64,000 nucleotides of DNA from Gammaproteobacteria bacterium (GCA_028819495.1 JAPPLI010000086.1:1-64000); one strand, 5' to 3'; shown: positions 30,460 to 40,899, counted from the stretch's first letter. Numbers and translations: made by a program. Notes: a model not told the origin generated them from the letters alone.

Positions 30460-30837
30460 ATGAGTAGTATTAGATTTACCGAGGACCATGAATGGTTGCG
30501 CCTGGAAGATGACGGAACAGTCACCATCGGCATCACTGATTATGCCCAGGACCAGCTTGGCGATATTGTCTATATCGAGTTGCCCAATGTGGGTGACATG
30601 CTGAGTACCGGCAGTGAGGCGGCAGTCATCGAATCTGTCAAGGCCGCGGGTGAAATTAAAACGGCCATCGGCGGCGAAGTCCTTGCAGTGAATGGGGTCC
30701 TGGCGGATAAACCGGAGGCGGTAAATCTTGATCCAACCGACACGGGCTGGTTTTTCAAACTGGCGCCGGACGACGTAAACGAACTGGACCAGTTCATGGA
30801 CGAGGAAACCTACCAGGAGTTTATCAAGGATCTTTAA
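30460..30837 (+). CDS. gcvH: Glycine cleavage system H protein
   Basis: SSIRFTEDHEWLRLEDDGTVTIGITDYAQDQLGDIVYIELPNVGD; ESVKAAGE lipoyl-Lys motif. Confidence 0.96.
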   Translation: MSSIRFTEDHEWLRLEDDGTVTIGITDYAQDQLGDIVYIELPNVGDMLSTGSEAAVIESVKAAGEIKTAIGGEVLAVNGVLADKPEAVNLDPTDTGWFFKLAPDDVNELDQFMDEETYQEFIKDL

Positions 30838-30928
30838 CAGGGACTTCCCCCGAGATAAAAAAGTTGCGCAAAGCGACAAGCGGTGTTAGCCTGTCAGCGT
30901 AGATTCGGACTCGTGTAATCAGTTAAAT

Positions 30929-31141
30929 ATGGAGGGAATTCACATCATGAACTACGAACTTATCACTATTGTCGTCACCATTGTTGGAACGGGCTGCACG
31001 ATTGTTGCGCTCATCAGGCCGAGCATTATCGCCTTGCAGAAACGCATGACAGGCCTGGATGAGCGTATGTCAGGGCTGGAGCAAAGAATGGCTCGTCTGG
31101 AAGGATTATTCGAGGGTTTTGCGGGCAGAACGGCAGCTTAA
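30929..31141 (+). CDS. Small hypothetical protein, N-terminal TM and heptad coiled coil
   Basis: MNYELITIVVTIVGTGCTIVALIRPSIIALQKRMTGLDERMSGLEQRMARLE. Confidence 0.45.
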   Translation: MEGIHIMNYELITIVVTIVGTGCTIVALIRPSIIALQKRMTGLDERMSGLEQRMARLEGLFEGFAGRTAA

Positions 31142-31148
31142 CTGCGGG

Positions 31149-31820
31149 TTACACTTGCTTCACGACGTTATCTCTCAGGTACACGGGTAACGCTTGTTCC
31201 GGGCTGACGCAGCGCCCTTTGTTATATTCTCTTACTGCCAGCGGCAGCATGTTTTTCGCCAGGGGAAAGCGTTCAGGATCAATCCCGCTGAGACGCCCGT
31301 GCAGGACGCGTTCCAGACGCTCCCGGTAGGTTCCCCAGCCGCTGCCGACACCGAAGATTTGCCTGTTTGAAGGAACCCGCACCGCGTCGGGCAAGGCAAC
31401 CTGCTCATCGACCAGCGCCGCCGCCAGGCCGTCCTGCCCCGAGTCGTAGGCAGCCCAGTAAACCTCTCCCATCCTCGCGTCTATCGCCGGCAGCACAACG
31501 GCGGCATTGCCGAGCGCCGGCTGCGCCAGCGCGGCCAGTGAGGAAACCGGTATCACCGGCAATCCGGCGCCCAGCGCCAGGCCCTGGGTCACGCCGGCCG
31601 CGATACGCACACCGGTGAATGCGCCCGGACCTCTGCCGAAAGCAATGGCGTCAAGACCGTCCAGGCCGAGACCGGCCTGCGCCAGCACGGCGTCCACCAT
31701 GGGCAGGATCAACTCCGCGTGCCGCCGCGGCGCGATGTCATGCCGTTCATAAACGCTGCCGTCGCAGAGCAGCGCCGCGGAACAGGCCTCTGTTGCGGTA
31801 TCGAGTGCCAGTATATTCAT
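31149..31820 (-). CDS. tsaB: tRNA threonylcarbamoyladenosine biosynthesis protein TsaB
   Basis: MNILALDTATEACSAALLCDGSVYERHDIAPRRHAELILPMVDAVLAQAGLGLDGLDAIAFGRGPGAFTGVRIA; start at 31820, not 32651 as in the track. Confidence 0.94.
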   Translation of the reverse strand: MNILALDTATEACSAALLCDGSVYERHDIAPRRHAELILPMVDAVLAQAGLGLDGLDAIAFGRGPGAFTGVRIAAGVTQGLALGAGLPVIPVSSLAALAQPALGNAAVVLPAIDARMGEVYWAAYDSGQDGLAAALVDEQVALPDAVRVPSNRQIFGVGSGWGTYRERLERVLHGRLSGIDPERFPLAKNMLPLAVREYNKGRCVSPEQALPVYLRDNVVKQV

Positions 31821-31877
31821 CTTCGCTACATTATATTTGAGGTTCCGCCCCCTGTCCCCTGGCGTTATACTGGTCCA

Positions 31878-33122
31878 ATGTTCAACCCCTTCGAAGCATT
31901 CATCGGCCTGCGCTACGTAAGGGCCAGGCGGCGTAACCATTTCATTTCGTTCATATCCCTGGTGTCGATGCTGGGGATCGCCGTCGGGGTGCTGGCCCTG
32001 ATTACCGTCCTCTCGGTGATGAACGGGTTCCAGCAGGAGTTGACCGGACGCATCCTGGCAATGGCCACCCATGCCGACGTAATCCATGAAGACGGGGCTA
32101 TCGATGACTGGCGCGCCGCGGCAGGGGTTTTGAACCGCCAGGATGGGATAGTCGGCGCGGCGCCTTATTTCCGTGCGGAAGGGATGCTGGTGCATGAACA
32201 CAGGGTGCACGGGGTGGTATTGCGCGGCATCGACCCGGACGCGGAGACAACGGTGTCCCTGGTCGCGGAAAAGATGGAGTCCGGCGAATTCTCGGCGCTG
32301 AAACCCGGCGCATACGGCATGATTATCGGGTCCGAGGCGGCGCGCAAGCTGGGAGTCATGCCGGGTGACACGATTACCCTGGTTGCGCCCCAGGCCGGCG
32401 CGGGCGCCGCCGGGTTCCTGCCCCGCCTGAAACGCTTCACCGTTGCCGGCATCTTCAGCGCAGGCATGCACGAGTTCGACAGCGGCCTGGCCCTGGTCCA
32501 CCTGGAGGACGCCCTGGCCTTGTTCGGGCGCGCCGGGCCTGCCGGGCTGAGGCTGAAGACCGCTGACGTCATGCAGGCGCCCCGCATCAGCCGGGAGGCC
32601 GTGCAGGCGCTGCCGGGGCAGTATGAAGTCATGGACTGGACCGGCAGGCACGCAGTCTTTTTCCGGGCGTTGAAGACGGAGAAGCGGGTGATGACGCTGA
32701 TCCTCCTGCTCATCATCGCGGTGGCCGCGTTCAACGTGATCGCGACCCTGATGATGGTGGTCACAGACAAGCAGGCGGATATCGCGGTATTGCGCACCCT
32801 GGGCGCGGGCTCGCGCAACATCATGAAGATTTTCATCATCCAGGGCACCGTCATCGGTCTGGCCGGCATCCTCCTCGGGGTGCTGGGCGGGGTATGGCTG
32901 GCCGAAAACATCAACGCCATCACCACCGCCGTGGAGCAGTTCCTGAACATCCGGTTCCTGTCCCCGGACGTGTATTACATCAGCGAACTGCCGTCCGACC
33001 TGCGCTGGCAGGACGTGGCCGTCACCGCTACGCTGGCGTTCCTGCTCGCGGTGGCGGGCACGATCTATCCGGCCTGGCGCGCCGCGCAGGTACAGCCGGC
33101 AACGGTGTTGAGATATGAATAA
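31878..33122 (+). CDS. lolC: Lipoprotein-releasing ABC transporter permease (LolC/E family)
   Basis: EAFIGLRYVRARRRNHFISFISLVSMLGIAVGVLALITVLSVMNGFQQELTGRIL. Confidence 0.9.
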   Translation: MFNPFEAFIGLRYVRARRRNHFISFISLVSMLGIAVGVLALITVLSVMNGFQQELTGRILAMATHADVIHEDGAIDDWRAAAGVLNRQDGIVGAAPYFRAEGMLVHEHRVHGVVLRGIDPDAETTVSLVAEKMESGEFSALKPGAYGMIIGSEAARKLGVMPGDTITLVAPQAGAGAAGFLPRLKRFTVAGIFSAGMHEFDSGLALVHLEDALALFGRAGPAGLRLKTADVMQAPRISREAVQALPGQYEVMDWTGRHAVFFRALKTEKRVMTLILLLIIAVAAFNVIATLMMVVTDKQADIAVLRTLGAGSRNIMKIFIIQGTVIGLAGILLGVLGGVWLAENINAITTAVEQFLNIRFLSPDVYYISELPSDLRWQDVAVTATLAFLLAVAGTIYPAWRAAQVQPATVLRYE

Positions 33123-34368
33123 ACCGTTCGGCTCCTACCGGTTCTTCATCGGTCTGCGCTACGTCATGTCGAAGCGCCGCAACCGGTTTATCTCGTTCAT
33201 CTCGCTGATCTCGGCGCTGAGCATCGCCCTGGGCGTCGTCGTATTGATCACGGTGCTGTCCGTGGTCAACGGCTTTGAAAGAGTCCTGACCGAACACCTG
33301 CTGGGCATGGAAGCCGAGGCGACCATCATCGGTTACGGCGATTCGCTGCGGGACTGGGAGGACGTCGCGGACCGGGCGCAACGGCATCCGGGCGTCAGCA
33401 GCGTGGCCCCCTACGTGGAGTCCGAGGGCATGGTGACCCTCGGCCGGGAAGTCAAAGGCGTGGTGGCGCGCGGTATCCTGCCGGAAGCAGAGCCGCAGGT
33501 GTCATTTTTGCCCGAAAAAATAGTTGCCGGGGGACTGGATGCGCTGGCGCCGGGAGAATTCGGGATCATCCTGGGCGCAGACCTCCTGGACCTGTTGCAG
33601 GCGCAGACGGGGGACAGGGTGACGCTGGTCTCGCCCTCGGCAAGAATAACGCCGGCGGGCATCCTGCCCAGGCTCAAACGCTTTACCGTGGTGGGGGTGT
33701 ACGACACCGATATGTATGAATTCGACAGCGCCATGGTGTTCATCCACCTGGACGATGCGATCCGGTTTTTTCGTACGGGCAACCCTACCGGCCTGCGCCT
33801 GAAGACCAATGACGTGATGCAGGTGCCCCGGATCAGCCGCGAGGCATTCCGGGACGTGCCGGGGCGCTACGGCGTTATTGACTGGACCCAGAGACACGTG
33901 AATTATTTCCACTCCATCCGCATGACAAAGAAGATGATGTTCGTCATACTGGTCCTGATCATTGCGGTGGCGGCATTCAACATCATCTCCACCCTGATGA
34001 TGATGGTAACGGACAAACAGGCGGACATCGCAGTGCTGCGCACCCTGGGCGCAGCGCCGAGGGACATCATGAAGATATTTATCATACAGGGCGCGGCGCT
34101 GGGCGGCGCCGGCATTATCCTGGGCGTGGCCGGCGGCGCCGGCCTGGCGCTTAATATCGACACGATGGCCGCAACGGTGGAGCATTACCTGCAGGTGAAA
34201 TTCCTGTCGCCGGAGGTGTATTTCATCAGTGAACTGCCTTCCGACCTGCACTGGCCGGACGTTTTCGTGATTGCGGCGGCAGCCTTTGCCTGCGCGCTCC
34301 TGGCGACCCTGTACCCGGCCTGGCAGGCGGCCCGGACCCGGCCGGCGGAGGCGTTGCGCCATGAGTGA
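33115..34368 (+). CDS. lolE: Lipoprotein-releasing ABC transporter permease (LolC/E family), tandem paralog
   Basis: YRFFIGLRYVMSKRRNRFISFISLISALSIALGVVVLITVLSVVNGFERVLTEHLL. Confidence 0.88.
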   Translation: MNKPFGSYRFFIGLRYVMSKRRNRFISFISLISALSIALGVVVLITVLSVVNGFERVLTEHLLGMEAEATIIGYGDSLRDWEDVADRAQRHPGVSSVAPYVESEGMVTLGREVKGVVARGILPEAEPQVSFLPEKIVAGGLDALAPGEFGIILGADLLDLLQAQTGDRVTLVSPSARITPAGILPRLKRFTVVGVYDTDMYEFDSAMVFIHLDDAIRFFRTGNPTGLRLKTNDVMQVPRISREAFRDVPGRYGVIDWTQRHVNYFHSIRMTKKMMFVILVLIIAVAAFNIISTLMMMVTDKQADIAVLRTLGAAPRDIMKIFIIQGAALGGAGIILGVAGGAGLALNIDTMAATVEHYLQVKFLSPEVYFISELPSDLHWPDVFVIAAAAFACALLATLYPAWQAARTRPAEALRHE

Positions 34369-34391
34369 TCATCGCACGGGGACAGAGGGAC

Positions 34392-34420
34392 ACGGGGACG
34401 GAATTCAATTCCGTCCCCGT
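34392..34420. repeat. Near-perfect palindrome between lolE and lolD
   Basis: acggggacggaattcaattccgtccccgt. Confidence 0.85.
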
Positions 34421-34428
34421 ACCGGGAT

Positions 34429-35112
34429 ATGAGTAATCCGGTTACATTGGCCTGCTCGGGCCTGCGCAAAACCTTCAGCGAGGGAGACCTGCACGTGGAG
34501 GTGTTGAAAGGCGTTGACCTGGAGGTGCCGGCCGGGGCCTGTATCGGGGTCGCCGGTTCGTCGGGGTCGGGCAAGAGCACCCTGCTGCACCTGCTGGGCG
34601 GGCTGGATAAACCCAGCGCCGGGGAAGTGACGGTGGACGGTGTCTCCCTGGCGTCGCTGTCGGAAACGGAAACCGGCGTGTTGCGTAATCAAAAACTGGG
34701 TTTCGTTTACCAGTTCCATCACCTGCTGCCGGAGTTCACCGCCCTGGAGAACGTGGCCCTGCCGTTGCTGGTCAGGGGTGAGGCTCCGCAAACGGCCCGG
34801 GATGCCGCGGCAGACATGCTGGCGGAAGTGGGACTGGAACAGCGCCTGCGGCACAAGCCGGGAGAATTATCGGGTGGAGAGAGACAGCGGGCCGCGATAG
34901 CCCGGGCGCTGGTGACCCGGCCACGCTGCGTACTCGCCGACGAACCGACGGGCAACCTGGATGAACAGACCGCGGCCCGGGTGTTTTCGGTTATGCTGGA
35001 GTTGAACAGGGCGCACGGCATCAGCCTGGTCATGGTCACCCACAATACCCGCCTGCTGGACAGGCTGGACCGGGTGTATGAATTGAGTGACGGGAAGTTG
35101 CGCTCTGTGTAA
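34429..35112 (+). CDS. lolD: Lipoprotein-releasing ABC transporter ATP-binding protein
   Basis: [50 protein letters not shown]. Confidence 0.93.
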   Translation: MSNPVTLACSGLRKTFSEGDLHVEVLKGVDLEVPAGACIGVAGSSGSGKSTLLHLLGGLDKPSAGEVTVDGVSLASLSETETGVLRNQKLGFVYQFHHLLPEFTALENVALPLLVRGEAPQTARDAAADMLAEVGLEQRLRHKPGELSGGERQRAAIARALVTRPRCVLADEPTGNLDEQTAARVFSVMLELNRAHGISLVMVTHNTRLLDRLDRVYELSDGKLRSV

Positions 35113-35133
35113 AATCAGGATTCTGGAAATTAT

Positions 35134-35177
35134 GGGGTCAGAGTAAAAATTCTTTCAGAATTTCTTACTCTGACCCC
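35134..35177. repeat. GGGGTCAGAGTAA inverted-repeat element
   Basis: ggggtcagagtaaaaattctttcagaatttcttactctgacccc. Confidence 0.9.
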
Positions 35178-35206
35178 TGAAAACTCACGGGATTTGCGGG
35201 ACTCTT

Positions 35207-35249
35207 GGGGTCGGAGTAAGAATTTCGTCAGAAATTTTACTCTGACCCC
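35207..35249. repeat. GGGGTCGGAGTAA variant inverted-repeat element
   Basis: ggggtcggagtaagaatttcgtcagaaattttactctgacccc. Confidence 0.9.
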
Positions 35250-35333
35250 TGGCATTTACAGGAAGGGGCTGGGTAGTTACACCCCAAGTAATACAAGGTA
35301 TCGAATAACTGACAAACAAACAAGGATCGTATT

Positions 35334-37667
35334 ATGTTCTTCAAGGGATTGTTGTTTCTGTCCGGCGTTTTTGCCTGCTCCCGTCTTCCGTACCTGCCGG
35401 ATATTTGGTTTGCGTCTGGATTGCCGCTGCTGGCATGGCTGGGCTGGAGATATCGTTGCTGCCGCTGTCCCTGCTGGGCGCTGGGCGGTTTTCTCTGGAC
35501 CCTGCTGAATGCCCACCTGCTGTTGCAGCAGGAGTTGTTGCCCCGTGACGAAGGCAAGTCGCTGGACGCGACAGGCGTGGTCGTCTCGTTGCCCGAGACG
35601 AGGGGGGAATCAGTCCGTTTCAATTTCCGCATCGATGAACTTCAACAATACGGCCACCCGGTCTTGTCCAATCCCGGCAAGGTGAGGCTGAGCTGGTACA
35701 AAGGGCGCCGGCCGCTGCGGCCCGGAGAAAAGTGGAAGCTGAAGATAAGGCTGAAACGGCCCCACGGATACATGAACCCCGGCGGCTTCGATTACGAGTC
35801 CTGGCTGTTTCAGAACCGGCTGCGGGCCACCGGGTACGTGGTGGACGACAAGGACAATGCCCGTCTGCGACCTGCCGGCGGGTTCAACCCCGCTTCCCTG
35901 CGCTTTGTCCTGAGGGAAGAAATCCGCGCAGCGCTCCCGTCCGATCCGCTTGCCGCGTTAATCCCGGCGCTGGCGATCGGCGACCGGAGCGGCCTGAGCG
36001 ATGCGCAATGGGAAGCGCTGACGGTTACCGGCACCAATCACCTGATAGCCATTTCCGGCCTGCATATCGGCCTGGTGGCCGGCCTGGCCTACCTGCTGGC
36101 GCTGAAGACCTGGGGCATGCTGCTGGTATTTGCGCCGGGACCCTTCGGCAGGGTTCCGCCCATCAGGGCCGCCGCGCCGGGCGCCATGCTGGCGGCCCTC
36201 GTGTATGCGCTGATGGCCGGGTTCTCGCTCCCTACACAACGCGCCCTGGTCATGGTCTGGGTATATTTCGGTATGAAGCTGTACGATCGCACGGTTCCAT
36301 CGGGCGACGTGCTGGGCATGGCATTGATCGCGGTCCTGGTACTGGACCCGTTCGCGCCCATGGCCGCGAGTTTCTGGTTGTCGTTCGGCGCCGTGGCGGT
36401 GATATTTTTCGGTATCGGCTACCGGGTTCACCTGCACCGGCGCCGGTTATGGGAATGGGGCAGGGTGCAGTACATCGTCACCCTGGGCCTGGCGCCGGCG
36501 CTGGCGCTTTACTACCAGCAGATACCGGTGTTAAGCCTGTTCGCGAACCTGTTCGCGGTGCCCTGGGTCAGTTTCATCCTTATACCCCTGGTCTTCGGCG
36601 GCTGTCTGCTGTTGTTCATCAACGTGAACCAGGTGCTGGAACTTGCCCTGGCGTCCCTGTACGTACTCTGGTGGGTGCTGGAATTTTTCGCCGGATGGGA
36701 GTTCCAGTTGCTCGCTGTCGCGCGTCCCGGGCTTCTCACCCTGGTGGTGATCAGCGCCGGCGTCATGATCCTGCTGCTGCCCCGCGGCAGCGCGAGCAGG
36801 TGGCTGGGCGTGATCTGGCTGGCCCCGTTATTTTTTCCCGCCAAAGCGGGGCCGTCGTACGGCGAGGCCATGATGACCGTGCTTGACGTGGGGCAGGGGC
36901 TTGCCGTGGTCGTGCGCACGCAGAATCACAGCCTGCTCTACGACGCCGGACCGGCCTATGCCTCCGGTTTCAATACGGGGGAAGCGGTGGTGGCGCCGTT
37001 TCTGCGGAGTAAGGGCATCCGTGCGATCGACTTGCTGGTACAGAGCCACGGCGATAACGACCACATCGGCGGGTTGCAAGGCATCCTGGGCGAAATCCCC
37101 GTTTCCCGGGCTATCAGCAGCGTGCCCGGGATGGTGCCGCACCCGCAGGTCCGGGAATGCCTGGACGGGCAGGCATGGCGCCGGGACGGCGTGCAGTTCC
37201 GGGTATTGCACCCGGTGGCAGGTATGGAGATGTCCGCCAACGACCGTTCATGCGTGGTGCAGGTGCGGGCGCGCAACCTGACCCTGCTGCTGTCCGGGGA
37301 TATCGAGCAGGCCGCCGAGCGGGGACTGCTGCAGCGCCACCGCGCGGGATTGAAATCGGATGTGCTGGTGGTCCCCCACCACGGCAGCAAGACCTCTTCT
37401 ACCCGGGATTTCATCAGGGCGGTTTCCCCGGACGTCGCCGTCTTCCCGGTAGGTTACAGGAACCGGTTCGGGTTGCCGCACCGGGATGTGGTCGCCCGTT
37501 ACCGGGAACACGGCGCCAAGCTGTTAAGTACGGCGGAGAGCGGCGCTATACGCATCAGCGCAACCAGCGCGGGAATGACGGTGACGGAGCATAGGGAAAA
37601 ACAGCGCCGATTCTGGCATACTTTACAAAAAAGGTCAGGCCGGCAGCAGATGGTGGGGTCAGAGTAA
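35334..37667 (+). CDS. comEC: DNA internalization-related competence protein ComEC/Rec2
   Basis: 777 aa; GDRSGLSDAQWEALTVTGTNHLIAISGLHIGLVAG competence domain; metallo-beta-lactamase-like QSHGDNDHIGGLQG; stop codon falls in a repeat. Confidence 0.94.
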   Translation: MFFKGLLFLSGVFACSRLPYLPDIWFASGLPLLAWLGWRYRCCRCPCWALGGFLWTLLNAHLLLQQELLPRDEGKSLDATGVVVSLPETRGESVRFNFRIDELQQYGHPVLSNPGKVRLSWYKGRRPLRPGEKWKLKIRLKRPHGYMNPGGFDYESWLFQNRLRATGYVVDDKDNARLRPAGGFNPASLRFVLREEIRAALPSDPLAALIPALAIGDRSGLSDAQWEALTVTGTNHLIAISGLHIGLVAGLAYLLALKTWGMLLVFAPGPFGRVPPIRAAAPGAMLAALVYALMAGFSLPTQRALVMVWVYFGMKLYDRTVPSGDVLGMALIAVLVLDPFAPMAASFWLSFGAVAVIFFGIGYRVHLHRRRLWEWGRVQYIVTLGLAPALALYYQQIPVLSLFANLFAVPWVSFILIPLVFGGCLLLFINVNQVLELALASLYVLWWVLEFFAGWEFQLLAVARPGLLTLVVISAGVMILLLPRGSASRWLGVIWLAPLFFPAKAGPSYGEAMMTVLDVGQGLAVVVRTQNHSLLYDAGPAYASGFNTGEAVVAPFLRSKGIRAIDLLVQSHGDNDHIGGLQGILGEIPVSRAISSVPGMVPHPQVRECLDGQAWRRDGVQFRVLHPVAGMEMSANDRSCVVQVRARNLTLLLSGDIEQAAERGLLQRHRAGLKSDVLVVPHHGSKTSSTRDFIRAVSPDVAVFPVGYRNRFGLPHRDVVARYREHGAKLLSTAESGAIRISATSAGMTVTEHREKQRRFWHTLQKRSGRQQMVGSE

Positions 37668-37751
37668 AAACCCCGCAGACAGGTGGGGTCAGAGTAAAAT
37701 CACCACCGGCTTTACTGTTACCAGCGTCCCAGGCGATTTTACTCTGACCCC
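37655..37751. repeat. Compound GGGGTCAGAGTAA element (two left arms, one right arm)
   Basis: ggggtcagagtaaaaaccccgcagacaggtggggtcagagtaaaatcacc...gcgattttactctgacccc. Confidence 0.9.
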
Positions 37752-37825
37752 GGAATTCCGGAATTTAGCGGGAACTGCCGTACGAGGCTGAATAGCGTGT
37801 TTAAACAGGTAAGCAGGAGGGTTAC

Positions 37826-38434
37826 GTGCTTGAATTAATCCAATCAGGTGGAATTCTGATATGGCCGTTGCTGCTGTGCTCGGTCATCTCGCTGGCGATC
37901 ATCGGTGAACGGTTCTGGTCGCTGCAGAAAAAGCGCATTATCCCGGAAGACCTGGTTAGAACGGTGTGGGAGTGGAACAGGACAGGTTTCCTGGACGAGC
38001 AGCATATCGAAACGCTGAGGAGAAGTTCGCCGCTGGGGAGGATCCTCGCCGCCGGCCTGATGAACAGGAAGCGCGACCGGGAAGTGATGAAGGAAAGCAT
38101 AGAGGAGGTCGGGCGCCACGTGGCCCATGACCTGGAACGGTTCCTGAACACCCTGGGCACCATAGCCTCGATATCGCCCCTGCTGGGGTTGCTGGGCACG
38201 GTGATCGGAATGATCAAGGTTTTTGCCGTGATAACCACACAGGGAGTCGGTGACCCCGGCGTCCTTGCCGAGGGGATTTCCGAGGCGCTGATCACGACGG
38301 CCGTGGGTTTGACCGTGGCCATCCCGTCGTTGATGTTTTACCGCTATTTCCGCGGACGGGTCGATGAACTGGTGGTGACCATGGAACAGGAGTCCCTGAA
38401 ACTGGTCGAGGTCATCCATGGGGAGAGAGAATGA
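37826..38434 (+). CDS. exbB: MotA/TolQ/ExbB proton channel family protein
   Basis: LNTLGTIASISPLLGLLGTVIGMIKVF...GISEALITTAVGLTVAIPSLMFYRYF. Confidence 0.92.
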   Translation: MLELIQSGGILIWPLLLCSVISLAIIGERFWSLQKKRIIPEDLVRTVWEWNRTGFLDEQHIETLRRSSPLGRILAAGLMNRKRDREVMKESIEEVGRHVAHDLERFLNTLGTIASISPLLGLLGTVIGMIKVFAVITTQGVGDPGVLAEGISEALITTAVGLTVAIPSLMFYRYFRGRVDELVVTMEQESLKLVEVIHGERE

Positions 38435-38853
38435 ATTTTCGCTCGCATCGCCACAGCGAAACGGACATCAACATCACCCCGTTGATCGACGTGGTGTTCC
38501 TGCTGCTGATCTTCTTCATGGTGTCCACGACCTTCGAACGCGAGTCGGAGATCAGGATCGCCCTGCCGGAAGCCTCGGAAGAGCAGGTAGAGGCCCGGGA
38601 TGACATCATCCTGGTCAGTATCGATGCGAATGAACAGGTGTATATCGGCGATGAACCCCTGGCAGACACGCAAATCGCGACGATCGGCGCGGCGCTGGCG
38701 GAGCAGGCGAACAGGTTGGCCGATGCGCCGGTAGTCATCCGTGCCGATGCCGGGGTCAGCCACCAGGCAGTGATCAAGGTGATGGATGCCGCCAGGCAGT
38801 CGGGACTGGTGAATATCACGTTTGCGACGCGGGTGCTGGACGAGGAAGAATGA
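38431..38853 (+). CDS. exbD: Biopolymer transporter ExbD/TolR
   Basis: MNFRSHRHSETDINITPLIDVVFLLLIFFMVSTTF. Confidence 0.94.
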   Translation: MNFRSHRHSETDINITPLIDVVFLLLIFFMVSTTFERESEIRIALPEASEEQVEARDDIILVSIDANEQVYIGDEPLADTQIATIGAALAEQANRLADAPVVIRADAGVSHQAVIKVMDAARQSGLVNITFATRVLDEEE

Positions 38854-38876
38854 AATCAGAGGTCAGAACGCCGGCT

Positions 38877-38900
38877 GGGGACAGACTTAAGTCTGTCCCC
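38877..38900. repeat. Perfect palindrome GGGGACAGACTTAAGTCTGTCCCC
   Basis: Read directly; 24 bp. Confidence 0.95.
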
Positions 38901-38918
38901 GGAATTTACACAACTCCC

Positions 38919-38961
38919 GGGGTCAGAGTAAGAAATTCGTCAGAATTTTTACTCTGACCCC
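38919..38961. repeat. GGGGTCAGAGTAA inverted-repeat element
   Basis: ggggtcagagtaagaaattcgtcagaatttttactctgacccc. Confidence 0.9.
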
Positions 38962-38988
38962 AGGTATCCAAATGTGACCCCATATCTT

Positions 38989-39978
38989 ATGCCGCTCCAG
39001 TTCCGTATCGAGACCCTTTGGTACGGTCGCCACCCGCTGACCCTGCTGCTGGCGCCGTTGAGCTGGTTGTACCTGGCGGCGACGGCCTGCCGCAAGTTCG
39101 TGTATGCGGCCGGTATCCTGCCTGTGACCAGGCTTCCCGTACCGGTGATTGTCGTGGGTAACCTTACGGTCGGCGGGACCGGGAAAACTCCGCTGGTTAT
39201 CTGGCTGGCCCGTTACCTGCAATCGCTGGCGTATAAACCGGGCATCGTCAGCAGGGGATATGGGGGATCGGCGCAGTCGCGTGTGCAGAGGGTCGGGCCC
39301 GACAGTGATCCGGCCCTGGTGGGCGACGAACCGGTATTGCTGGCACAGCGAACCGGGTGCCCGGTAGCGGTGGCGGCGGACCGGGTAGAAGCAGCGCAGG
39401 CTCTTTTGCGGCAGACGCAATGCGACATCCTGCTGAGCGACGACGGCCTGCAGCATACCTCCCTCGCCAGGGATGTGGAAATCGTGGTGGTGGACGGCGT
39501 GCGCCGCTTCGGTAATGGCCGTTGTCTGCCGGCCGGCCCGTTACGCGAGCCCGCTGCGCGCCTGGACACGGTGGACCTGGTCGTGGCCGGAGGCCGCGCT
39601 GCGCTGAACGAATTTCTTATGGAATATACCGCGCTGCCGGTAAAATCCCTGGACGGCAGACGGGAAATGCAACCGGCCGGGTTCGGGAAGCAGACCGTGC
39701 ATGCAGTCGCCGCCATCGGCAATCCCGAACGTTTTTTTTCCATGTTGCGCCGGAGCGGTATCGACATCGAGGAACATGCATTTCCCGACCATCATGCTTT
39801 CAGCCGCTCCGACCTGGAATTCGGTGACGCCGGCGCCGTGCTGATGACGGAAAAAGACGCGGTCAAGTGCCGGCGTTTCGGGCTTGAGAATGCCTGGTAT
39901 ATGCCGGTGGACGTGGGATTGTCCGAAACGTTTGAACGCAAGCTCAAAGATCTGCTGGAGGAAGTGAGACATGGATAA
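38989..39978 (+). CDS. lpxK: Tetraacyldisaccharide 4'-kinase
   Basis: [61 protein letters not shown] at 38989. Confidence 0.95.
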   Translation: MPLQFRIETLWYGRHPLTLLLAPLSWLYLAATACRKFVYAAGILPVTRLPVPVIVVGNLTVGGTGKTPLVIWLARYLQSLAYKPGIVSRGYGGSAQSRVQRVGPDSDPALVGDEPVLLAQRTGCPVAVAADRVEAAQALLRQTQCDILLSDDGLQHTSLARDVEIVVVDGVRRFGNGRCLPAGPLREPAARLDTVDLVVAGGRAALNEFLMEYTALPVKSLDGRREMQPAGFGKQTVHAVAAIGNPERFFSMLRRSGIDIEEHAFPDHHAFSRSDLEFGDAGAVLMTEKDAVKCRRFGLENAWYMPVDVGLSETFERKLKDLLEEVRHG

Positions 39979-40162
39979 GAATTTACTGGAGATACTGGTG
40001 TGCCCGGTAACCAAGGGCCCGTTAATCTATGACAAATCGAAACAGGAACTGGTTTCGCTCTCGGCGCGGCTGGCCTATCCGATACGCGACGATATTCCCA
40101 TCATGCTGGAAAGCGATGCCCGTACCCTGAGCCAGGAAGAAGTGGAACACTACAGAAAGTGA
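39971..40162 (+). CDS. Trm112/YcaR family protein
   Basis: [51 protein letters not shown]. Confidence 0.92.
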   Translation: MDKNLLEILVCPVTKGPLIYDKSKQELVSLSARLAYPIRDDIPIMLESDARTLSQEEVEHYRK

Positions 40163-40899
40163 CACAGGATTTCATTGTAGTCATCCCCGCCAGGTTTGCC
40201 GCAAAGCGCTTGCCGGGGAAACCGTTGATCGAATTCGGCGGCCGTCCGTTGCTGCAGCATGTGTACCAGGCAGCCTTAAACAGCAAGGCGGCGGAAGTCG
40301 TCATTGCCACCGATGATGAACGGATTGAAACCGCTGCGCGGGGTTTCGGCGCCAGGGCGGTCATGACCTCACCCACACACCGCACCGGGACGGACCGCAT
40401 AGCCGAGACCGTGAGTCTTCTGCAATTGCCCGGCTCCCGTATCGTCGTCAACGTACAGGGAGATGAACTGGGACTGCCCCCGGTCCTGGTTGACCAGGTC
40501 GCCGGCAACCTGGCGGGTAACAGGGACGCATCCATGGTCAGCCTGTATGCGCCGGTCAAATCGGCGCAGGAGATGAACAACCCCAACTGCGTAAAAGTGG
40601 TGGTTGACGCGCGCGGCTACGCCCTGATGTTCAGCCGCTCAGCCTTGCCCTGGAATGCGCCGGATAAAGGCTGCCGGCACATCGGTATTTATGCCTATAC
40701 CTGCGATTTCCTGAAGATTTACGCGGAATTGCCCGTATGTGAACTGGAACAGACCGAGCGGCTGGAACAGTTGCGGGCGCTGTATCACGGCTACCGGATC
40801 CATATGGAACGGGCGGCAGCGGAACCGGGCCTGGAAATCAATACGCCGGAAGACGTGGAAGCGGCACAAACCAGCTATCGCGAGAAACCCATGGACTGA
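40159..40899 (+). CDS. kdsB: 3-deoxy-manno-octulosonate cytidylyltransferase
   Basis: [51 protein letters not shown]. Confidence 0.95.
   Translation: MTQDFIVVIPARFAAKRLPGKPLIEFGGRPLLQHVYQAALNSKAAEVVIATDDERIETAARGFGARAVMTSPTHRTGTDRIAETVSLLQLPGSRIVVNVQGDELGLPPVLVDQVAGNLAGNRDASMVSLYAPVKSAQEMNNPNCVKVVVDARGYALMFSRSALPWNAPDKGCRHIGIYAYTCDFLKIYAELPVCELEQTERLEQLRALYHGYRIHMERAAAEPGLEINTPEDVEAAQTSYREKPMD

Noticed and set aside
31821-32651. N-terminal 277 codons of the 500-aa ORF 31149-32651
   Set aside because: Upstream part is antisense to lolC; the real TsaB start is MNILALDTATEA at 31820.
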